Positions 7,070-12,215 of a stretch of DNA of 13,528 nucleotides are shown here, one piece after another. Position numbers and translations under genes: made by a program. The stretch's first letter is position 1. The number at the start of each line of letters is the position of its first letter. This DNA is from JAFMKE01 sp047621945 (GTDB lineage: Bacteria > Bacteroidota > Bacteroidia > Chitinophagales > UBA8649), in contig JBLHMK010000067.1 in NCBI GenBank assembly GCA_047621945.1, forward strand, positions 1 to 13,528, written 5' to 3'. The notes under the pieces are model-generated. The model ran no database searches. It was not told the DNA's origin and saw nothing but the letters and a program-made list of their open reading frames with translations.

Positions 7070-8206
7070 ATGAAAAAATTAGTATTAATAACGATAGGTG
7101 TGCTTTTTCTTGGGCAATTAACATTTGCGCAAGGAAGTAAAGTAATGGCGGCATACAATTACTTAGAAGAGTATAAATTGGGTAAAGATGGAAGTGATTT
7201 AGTGGAAGCTAAAGAAGCCATTGACAAAGCGGTCGCGCATGAGTCGACTGGGATTCAAGGTAAATCTTGGTACTATAGAGGCATGATTTACCAAATGCTA
7301 GCGAAAGATGAAGTTTTGAGCCTAACAGATCCAACATACACGGCTACAGCCTTGGAAAGTTTTGAGAAAGCAGTTTCTTTAGATGATAATAAATTCAGAA
7401 ACCGGGATGATGCAGTGACCTACATTCGTGTAATATCTTCAGACATCTTTAATAGCGGGGCCGATGCCTACCAAAAGGGTGATTATGCTCAAGCATACAA
7501 AGATTTCAATGCTATGAAGAGTATAAATGAAACTTTAACGAAGTATGGTGCGGAACTAGTTGTATCTACGGAAAGAAGCGTTTCTAACGCTGCAGCTTCA
7601 GCTGAAGCGGCTCAAATGGTGCCAGAGGCTATTGCTTCATACGAAGAGTTACTCCCGATGACTGATGATGCAAATAACTACGTGTTCTTATCTAGATTGT
7701 ACAAGAAGAACGGTGAAAAAGAAAAAGCCTTGGAAACACTGGATGCAGCAGCTACAAAGTACACTGAGAATGCAGAGATTGTTATTGAGCAATTGAATTA
7801 CTTCATTGAAGATGGAAATTTAACTGGCGCAATTGATAAGCTTGATAAAGCGATATCCTTGCAGCCTGAGAATGACATGTTATACTTTGTAAAAGGAAAC
7901 GCTTATGATAAGAGCGGAGATATGGATAAAGCAATTGTAGAATACGAAAAAGCAATTGAGATCAATCCTGAGAATGATAAGGCCTTATACAATGCTGGAG
8001 CGATGTATTTTTTAGGTGCAAATGCATACATCAAAGAGATGAACGATTTGAGCTACAATGAAACTACAAAGTATGATGCTTTGAATGAGAAACGTAGAGA
8101 ATTGTATTTGAAAGCTAAGCCATACTTTGAGAAAGTATTAGAATTGATTCCTGAAGATGATGCAAGTAAGAAAGCATTATTCAAGATTAATTCAGCTTTA
8201 GATTAA
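7070..8206 (+). CDS. Secreted/periplasmic tetratricopeptide-repeat protein
   Basis: 378 residues. The N-terminus is a clear Sec signal peptide (MKKLVLITIGVLFLGQLTFA), with likely signal peptidase I cleavage after Ala20 (TFA-QG). There is no lipobox Cys, so a soluble periplasmic protein is expected. The rest is helical with TPR-type repeats. The clearest are about 234-267 (EDGNLTGAIDKLDKAISLQPEN) and 268-302 (GNAYDKSGDMDKAIVEYEKAIEINPEN), with further degenerate ones at about 64-105, 127-150, 200-232 and 305-361. TPR arrays bind peptides or partner proteins and no catalytic motif is present, so the role cannot be stated. It lies 75 bases after gyrA on the same strand and is followed by a terminator. 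From memory, a TPR gene next to gyrA recurs in Flavobacteriales, which I cannot check here. Confidence 0.88.
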   Translation: MKKLVLITIGVLFLGQLTFAQGSKVMAAYNYLEEYKLGKDGSDLVEAKEAIDKAVAHESTGIQGKSWYYRGMIYQMLAKDEVLSLTDPTYTATALESFEKAVSLDDNKFRNRDDAVTYIRVISSDIFNSGADAYQKGDYAQAYKDFNAMKSINETLTKYGAELVVSTERSVSNAAASAEAAQMVPEAIASYEELLPMTDDANNYVFLSRLYKKNGEKEKALETLDAAATKYTENAEIVIEQLNYFIEDGNLTGAIDKLDKAISLQPENDMLYFVKGNAYDKSGDMDKAIVEYEKAIEINPENDKALYNAGAMYFLGANAYIKEMNDLSYNETTKYDALNEKRRELYLKAKPYFEKVLELIPEDDASKKALFKINSALD

Positions 8207-8211
8207 GAGTT

Positions 8212-8248
8212 GAAGAGAGGAGTTGTCATTGATAGCTCCTTTCTTTTT
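8212..8248 (+). terminator. Rho-independent terminator after the TPR gene
   Basis: GAAGAGAGGAG (8212-8222) can pair with CTCCTTTCTTT (8236-8246), including two G-T pairs, across a 13-base loop, and the 3' arm runs into a T-rich tail (TTTTT, 8244-8248). It begins 5 bases after the TPR stop codon. Confidence 0.65.
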
Positions 8249-8255
8249 GTAAACC

Positions 8256-8300
8256 CTATTTAACATAATATAAATTATAGGAATTATATTACTAATAACT
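8256..8300. repeat. Degenerate, shortened copy of the array palindrome
   Basis: CTATTTAACATAAT (8256-8269) resembles the start of each array unit (CTATTTAGCATAAT), and GGAATTAT (8280-8287) resembles the 3' arm. The interior is only about 10 bases. TAATATAA (8266-8273) pairs perfectly with TTATATTA (8284-8291). CTAATAACT (8292-8300) is the exact complement of AGTTATTAG (8376-8384) on the far side of the first full hairpin. This may be a collapsed member of the family at the array's left edge. AT-richness makes chance similarity possible. Confidence 0.4.
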
Positions 8301-8308
8301 GTATAGCT

Positions 8309-8362
8309 ATGCTATTTAGCATAATTCCAGATATAGCGCGAGTTACGAGCCTATATCGTTAG
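8309..8362 (+). other. Tiny ORF in array unit 1 (17 codons), repeated in unit 2
   Basis: The ATG that opens the unit reads MLFSIIPDIARVTSLYR and stops at TAG 8360-8362. Unit 2 (8415-8468) encodes the same peptide. In unit 3 the single T to C change turns TAG into CAG, so the frame runs on to TAA at 8584-8586 (21 residues ending RQELC). A GGAG lies 14 bases upstream of each following ATG, which is long for a Shine-Dalgarno. The ORF lies exactly on the palindrome, so a hairpin element is the simpler explanation. Translation is speculative. Confidence 0.25.
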
Positions 8363-8644
8363 GAATTATGTTAAAAGTTATTAGTGGTGTAACAACGGAG
8401 TAAATATATTATACATGCTATTTAGCATAATTCCAGATATAGCGCGAGTTACGAGCCTATATCGTTAGGAATTATGTTAAAAGTTATTAGTGGTGTAACA
8501 ACGGAGTAAATATATTATACATGCTATTTAGCATAATTCCAGATATAGCGCGAGTTACGAGCCTATATCGTCAGGAATTATGTTAAAAGTTATTAGTGGT
8601 GTAACAACGGAGTAAATATATTATACATGCTATTTAGCATAATT
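8309..8644. repeat. Tandem array, 106-bp period, three full units plus start of a fourth
   Basis: Units are 8309-8414, 8415-8520 and 8521-8626. Units 1 and 2 are identical. Unit 3 differs by one base (T to C at 8572). A fourth starts at 8627 and matches for 18 bases (to 8644) before diverging. Each unit holds an imperfect palindrome. Its outer arms are TTTAGCATAATTCC and GGAATTATGTTAAA (8315-8328 with 8362-8375 in unit 1, one G-T pair). Its inner stem is GATATAG (8330-8336) with CTATATC (8351-8357), around a 14-base loop. One base (left) and four bases (GTTA, right) lie unpaired between the stems. A 45-bp linker separates successive hairpins. Near-identity implies recent duplication or active homogenisation. 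The array lies in the gap between the TPR terminator and the end of the minus-strand SDR gene. Confidence 0.95.
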
Positions 8645-8707
8645 GTAGTTATAGCCGATTGGATTTCCGATTTCTCGGAACGGGCGTATCATTCAAAATT
8701 ATGTTAA
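8627..8707 (+). other. Tiny ORF in divergent fourth unit (26 codons)
   Basis: This starts with the same codons (MLFSII) and ends with the same last two residues and stop (LC, TAA at 8705-8707) as the extended unit-3 frame, but the residues between are different (VVIADWISDF, then SERAYHSK). The shared ends are imposed by the conserved palindrome arms, so the frame agreement may be incidental. The interior length nevertheless keeps the frame open from arm to arm. Confidence 0.25.
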
Positions 8708-8708
8708 A
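8633..8708. repeat. Divergent palindrome: same arms as the array, unrelated interior
   Basis: TTTAGCATAATT (8633-8644) pairs with AATTATGTTAAA (8697-8708), the same arms with the same mismatch as in units 1-3. The 52 bases between show no resemblance to the other units and contain their own small hairpin, TTCCGA-TTTC-TCGGAA, flanked by GCC and GGC. Conserved ends with a swapped interior suggest a family of bounded hairpin elements rather than simple point decay. Confidence 0.75.
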
Positions 8709-8756
8709 GTCTAATATTAATAAAGAAGGTAAATCATAAGGTAGCAGCAAATCTAT

Positions 8757-9422
8757 CTACTCCCCAGCCAAGTCATTAATCTCCTTATTCTCCAAAAACT
8801 TCTTTTCAAATGAGCTCGTCAAGCTATTGACCATGGCCGTTCCAACTCGTGTGGTTGTTGTAACGCTGTTCATTTTTTTAAATAAAGGATAGAATGGACG
8901 CATGATTTTGTAGAGGGCACTATACCAGCCAACTTTAGAAACAATACCTCGTTCGGGAAGCACCATGCCTATTCGAAACATGTAAGCGTCCTTGAAGCCT
9001 TTCTCCAAGACGTAGTTTTCTGTTCTGCCCTTGACACGCGCCCACATTGTTCTGCTGCTTTCTGAGGAATCTGTGCCACTACCTGATATGTAGTTAAAGA
9101 CTAAGCCTGGATTAAGCTCATGTAAGACATCAGCAAATGCTTTAACGGGTGCAAAAGTAAGGTCGGTGTATTGTCTAGTACTCATTCCCATAGCTGAGAC
9201 TCCCATGGCATAAAAGCATGCATCGTAGCCCTTTAGCTGCTCTTTCAAAGTGGCAATTTGCGTGAAATCTTTCAACAAAATCTCTTGAAGCTTGGGATGT
9301 TCCATGCCTATAGACGAGCGATTGACAAGCAAGACCCGCTCAATCTTTGGATGATCCAAACATTCTAATAGAATGCCTTTCCCGATCATACCTGAAGCCC
9401 CTGTTATTATTACACTTTTCAT
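8757..9422 (-). CDS. NAD(P)-binding Rossmann-fold protein, atypical SDR (HTATIP2-like)
   Basis: 221 residues. The N-terminal TGASGMIG (7-14) is the dinucleotide-binding loop of the extended/atypical short-chain dehydrogenase superfamily, followed by a Rossmann pattern (RVLLVNRSS at 29-37; YDACFYAMGVSAMG at 66-79). The segment FNYISGSGTDSSESSRTMWARVKGRTE (109-135) carries Ser residues and WARVKGRTE, resembling the active region of TIP30/HTATIP2-like proteins. The canonical YxxxK catalytic pair is absent, since the Lys (131) is preceded by Trp127 instead of Tyr. Enzyme activity is therefore uncertain and the substrate unknown. It may be an NAD(P)H-binding regulator or epimerase relative. The gene stands alone, divergent from recQ across a 137-bp gap, with a minus-strand -7 box. 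Its 3' end faces the tandem repeat array. Confidence 0.85.
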   Translation of the reverse strand: MKSVIITGASGMIGKGILLECLDHPKIERVLLVNRSSIGMEHPKLQEILLKDFTQIATLKEQLKGYDACFYAMGVSAMGMSTRQYTDLTFAPVKAFADVLHELNPGLVFNYISGSGTDSSESSRTMWARVKGRTENYVLEKGFKDAYMFRIGMVLPERGIVSKVGWYSALYKIMRPFYPLFKKMNSVTTTTRVGTAMVNSLTSSFEKKFLENKEINDLAGE

Positions 9423-9445
9423 AATCTATCTCGTTTTGAATCATG

Positions 9446-9453
9446 CAAAAATA
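9446..9453 (-). promoter_or_regulatory. Candidate -7 element for the SDR-like gene
   Basis: On the minus strand this reads TATTTTTG, an exact TAnnTTTG, ending 23 bases before the ATG at 9422. The corresponding -33 box is not clear. The recQ side of this divergent gap has only a near-match (TACAATTTG, with three spacer bases at 9452-9460), too weak to call. Confidence 0.45.
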
Positions 9454-9559
9454 CAATTTGTAAGCGTAGCATTTAATTGATGTTAACATTAAACTACTTA
9501 AACCGAATAAAACGGATAAATAAAACCTAAATCCCTAAATTCGCTACTCAAATATTTTT

Positions 9560-11365
9560 ATGTCCAAGATTAGTTCAAAAGAATTGCATACCACACTCAA
9601 ACAATACTTCGGTTACGAAGCATTTAGGGATAAGCAACAAGAAATCATTGAAACCGTGTTACGAGGAGAAGATACGCTAGTTATAATGCCTACCGGTGGT
9701 GGGAAGTCTATCTGTTTTCAATTACCTGCCTTAATATTTCCTAAGTTAACGATTATTATCTCTCCACTCATTGCCTTAATGAAGGATCAAGTAGATGGTT
9801 TAAAAGCGAACGGTATTAATGCTAATTTCTATAACAGTTCTCAACAGTCATCTGAACAAGAAGCCATCATGAATGAAGTAATGGATGGAAGTTTAAAACT
9901 TCTTTATGTGGCTCCAGAGAGTTTAAGTTTACTGCAAAACATCCTCGATGAAGACTATGTTTCTTGCATTGCCATAGATGAAGCACACTGTATTTCTTCT
10001 TGGGGACATGATTTCAGACCTTCTTATCAGCAACTAGGTTACTTAAAAGACAAATTACCAAACACGCCGATTATTGCCTTAACAGCAACAGCTGATAAAG
10101 CGACACGAAAAGATATTGCAGATCAGTTGAACATTCCAAAAGCCAAGTTATTCTTGAGTTCTTTTGATAGAAAGAATATCAGCTTGAATGTTCGACCATC
10201 CAACAAACGAATTCAACAAATCATAGACTTTGTTAAGCAAAAGCCCAATGAATCAGGTATTGTATACTGCTTAAGTAGAAAATCTTGTGAAGAATTGTCT
10301 AATAAATTGAAGGCTGAAAAGATCAGTTCTAGTTACTATCACGCGGGCTTAAGTCATGAGGAGCGAAACAAGGTTCAAGAAAACTTCATTTATGACCGCA
10401 CACAAATTGTATGTGCAACCATTGCTTTTGGAATGGGTATCGACAAGTCGAATGTGCGTTGGGTTATTCACTATAATTTACCTAAGAATATAGAAGGATA
10501 CTACCAGGAAATAGGAAGAGGAGGTAGAGATGGTCTTGATGCCACTGCCCTACTGTTCTATAGTTATGCCGATATCATTCAATTGAAGCGGTTCATTCAG
10601 GGCGCAAAAAATGCCCATGTTCAAACGGCCAAATTAGATAGAATGAAGCAATTTGCTGAGGCGAAGACTTGCAGAAGAAAGACGCTGTTGAGTTACTTCG
10701 GAGAACTCTTGGAAGAAGATTGTGGGAACTGTGATATCTGTAAAAATCCACCGCAATTTATTGATGGTACTGAATACGCTCAAAAGATTCTATCTGTAAT
10801 TCACCGCTTAGCAGAACAAGAGCCAATGGGAATGGTTATCGCCGTCTTGCGTGGCTCTGGTAGTCAAAGTGTTATAGATAAGGGCTATCATAAAATAAAA
10901 AGCTATGGAATTGGTAGAGATTTGACTGATATGGATTGGCAGCAATACATTATCCAGATGATGAATCAGGGTTATTGCGAAATTGCTTTTCATGAGCGTA
11001 ACAGTTTAAAGATGACTACCCTCTCCCACCAAGTTTTGTTTGATGGCTTATCCGTTAAAATGACGAAAGCTTTAGCGGTGCTTAAACGTAAAACGGGTGT
11101 TAAGGCCAATCAACAAACCCAATTCGCCGAACCTGATGTAGATAATAGCTTATTCGAAAAGCTGCGCCTATTGCGTTTGGAGATTTCTATGGAAGAAAGT
11201 ATTCCAGCTTATTTGGTGTTTAATGATGCTACCTTAAAAGAGATCGCTGAAGTTCAACCTACCAACAAGGAAGACTTCTTAGAGATTAATGGAGTAGGTC
11301 AGCGAAAACTAGATGTATATGGTAAGCGTTTTATTGATTTGGTTAAGGATTACAAGGAAGCCTAG
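9560..11365 (+). CDS. recQ: ATP-dependent DNA helicase RecQ
   Basis: 601 residues, close to the 609 of E. coli RecQ and with the full domain set. RecQ is a 3'-5' helicase acting in recombination and in rescue of stalled forks. The DEAH helicase core (about 15-345) shows Walker A MPTGGGKS (43-50, Lys49), the DEAH box (140-143), the aromatic-rich loop SSWGHDFRPSY (146-156), motif III TATA (175-178), and motif VI QEIGRGGRDG (316-325). Many relatives have GRAGRDG in motif VI, so Gly replaces Ala at 321. The zinc site is Cys371, Cys388, Cys391 and Cys394. The RQC winged helix follows (about 400-510), and the HRDC domain closes the protein (about 530-601, with ISMEESIPAYLVFNDATLKEIA). It is divergent from the SDR gene and 101 bases upstream of the FKBP gene, which has its own candidate promoter. 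Confidence 0.96.
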   Translation: MSKISSKELHTTLKQYFGYEAFRDKQQEIIETVLRGEDTLVIMPTGGGKSICFQLPALIFPKLTIIISPLIALMKDQVDGLKANGINANFYNSSQQSSEQEAIMNEVMDGSLKLLYVAPESLSLLQNILDEDYVSCIAIDEAHCISSWGHDFRPSYQQLGYLKDKLPNTPIIALTATADKATRKDIADQLNIPKAKLFLSSFDRKNISLNVRPSNKRIQQIIDFVKQKPNESGIVYCLSRKSCEELSNKLKAEKISSSYYHAGLSHEERNKVQENFIYDRTQIVCATIAFGMGIDKSNVRWVIHYNLPKNIEGYYQEIGRGGRDGLDATALLFYSYADIIQLKRFIQGAKNAHVQTAKLDRMKQFAEAKTCRRKTLLSYFGELLEEDCGNCDICKNPPQFIDGTEYAQKILSVIHRLAEQEPMGMVIAVLRGSGSQSVIDKGYHKIKSYGIGRDLTDMDWQQYIIQMMNQGYCEIAFHERNSLKMTTLSHQVLFDGLSVKMTKALAVLKRKTGVKANQQTQFAEPDVDNSLFEKLRLLRLEISMEESIPAYLVFNDATLKEIAEVQPTNKEDFLEINGVGQRKLDVYGKRFIDLVKDYKEA

Positions 11366-11389
11366 CAAATGTCAAAAAACTTTAAAAAC

Positions 11390-11420
11390 TTGTTTCCCGT
11401 ATATAAAAATCCGACCTTTG
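11390..11420 (+). promoter_or_regulatory. Candidate promoter for the FKBP gene
   Basis: TTG (11390-11392) and GACCTTTG (11413-11420) are 20 bases apart. This is the Bacteroidota TTG / TAnnTTTG arrangement with one mismatch in the -7 box. The -7 box lies 46 bases before the ATG, leaving a 5' leader of roughly 40 bases. Confidence 0.45.
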
Positions 11421-11466
11421 TAGCTTATTAACAAATACGGTGCTCTAGCACAAAAAAAATTACAAG

Positions 11467-11898
11467 ATGACAAAGATTAAAAACAATGATACGGTTGAAG
11501 TACATTACACAGGAACTTTAGCAGACGGACAAATTTTCGATAGCTCTTTAAAACGTGAGCCATTAAAATTCACTTTAGGTCAAGGACAATTAATCCCAGG
11601 TTTCGAAGATGGTTTAATTGACATGGGCGTTAGTGACAAGAAAACTATTCAAATTCCAAGTAACGAAGCTTACGGACCTCGTCAGGACGAAATGATGCAC
11701 GAAGTTCAAAAGAGCCAATTACCTCAGGAAATTAAGCCTGAAGTTGGAATGCCTTTATCTTCTCAAAATCCAGAAGGACAAGAGATGCATTTTACTATTG
11801 CTGAAGTTAAGGAAGAGTCTATCATCGTTGATGGCAACCACCCTTTAGCTGGTAAGGACTTAACGTTTGAAATTGAAGTGATCTCTATTGGAGAGTAA
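11467..11898 (+). CDS. FKBP-type peptidyl-prolyl isomerase, SlyD-like
   Basis: 143 residues. The FKBP domain is split as in SlyD. The first half (1-70) has VEVHYTGTLADGQIFDSS (10-27) and GQGQLIPGFEDGL (38-50). An inserted chaperone-type flap (IF domain, about 71-121) follows. The fold then closes with VDGNHPLAGKDLTFEIEV (121-138), a segment almost diagnostic for SlyD/FkpB-type proteins. The family catalyses cis-trans isomerisation of Xaa-Pro bonds and helps folding. No signal peptide is present, so it should be cytosolic. It ends right after the core and lacks the His/Cys-rich nickel-binding tail of E. coli SlyD, so a metallochaperone role is not supported. It is a single gene between recQ and a strong terminator. 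Confidence 0.93.
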   Translation: MTKIKNNDTVEVHYTGTLADGQIFDSSLKREPLKFTLGQGQLIPGFEDGLIDMGVSDKKTIQIPSNEAYGPRQDEMMHEVQKSQLPQEIKPEVGMPLSSQNPEGQEMHFTIAEVKEESIIVDGNHPLAGKDLTFEIEVISIGE

Positions 11899-11917
11899 AA
11901 ATTTTCGATTAACTTTT

Positions 11918-11951
11918 AAAAGGCATCTGTCATCTGGCAGGTGCCTTTTTT
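11918..11951 (+). terminator. Rho-independent terminator after the FKBP gene
   Basis: AAAAGGCATCTG (11918-11929) pairs with CAGGTGCCTTTT (11938-11949), a 12-bp stem with one G-T pair, across an 8-base loop, and six T residues end at 11951. It lies 19 bases after the stop codon. Confidence 0.9.
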
Positions 11952-11964
11952 GTTCAGGGGATTG

Positions 11965-12215
11965 GTGTTTCTCGCTAAAGCGCAGAGGCGCGGTTTGATT
12001 ATGCGTGAGAGGGGAATTGTACTATAGGAGAGATTGCGGCGTACGCTCATTCTTCGCTCACTCGCAATGACCTTAAGTGGGATAAGCTTGCCTATTATAA
12101 GAACAGTCATCACTGCCCGTCATTGCGAAGGATGAGCTACGAAGACTGCGGCAATCTATTCCCTAGTTCGGATTTCATTCAACACTTTGCACCTTAGCGT
12201 CTTTGCGTGAAACAC
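11965..12215. repeat. Nested inverted-repeat block between FKBP terminator and ALDH gene
   Basis: The outer arms are 11965-11991 and 12189-12215, which match as reverse complements at 20 of 27 positions and end in GTGTTTC / GAAACAC. The right arm stops exactly at the ALDH stop codon. The inner arms are 12031-12071 and 12119-12157. Read outward they share GTCATTGCGA at one end and GCAATCT at the other, with a variable middle. Motifs such as GTCATTGCGA...GCAATCT and CTTTGCGTGAAA resemble dispersed noncoding repeats met in many bacterial genomes (recalled, not checked). No ORF of note and no target-site duplication are visible. It could be a decayed mobile palindromic element or two dispersed repeats nested together. 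Confidence 0.7.

Noticed and set aside
6574..7154. Minus-strand ORFs of 123 and 75 codons across the end of gyrA and the start of the TPR gene
   Set aside because: They are antisense to GyrA's acidic tail and to the TPR signal peptide. Their Ser/Pro-rich composition is the reverse complement of Glu/Gly codons.
8309..8644. CRISPR array
   Set aside because: The 106-bp units are identical along their whole length with no variable spacers, and no cas gene is in view.
8309..8708. Definite integron cassette array
   Set aside because: There is no integrase gene, no cassette-sized ORF between the hairpins (linkers are 45 bp), and the right core ends GTTAAAA/GTTAAAG rather than GTTRRRY. It is kept only as a hypothesis.
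11916..12113. 65-codon minus-strand ORF over the FKBP terminator and nested repeat
   Set aside because: It spans a terminator stem and inverted-repeat arms, and has no protein-like features.
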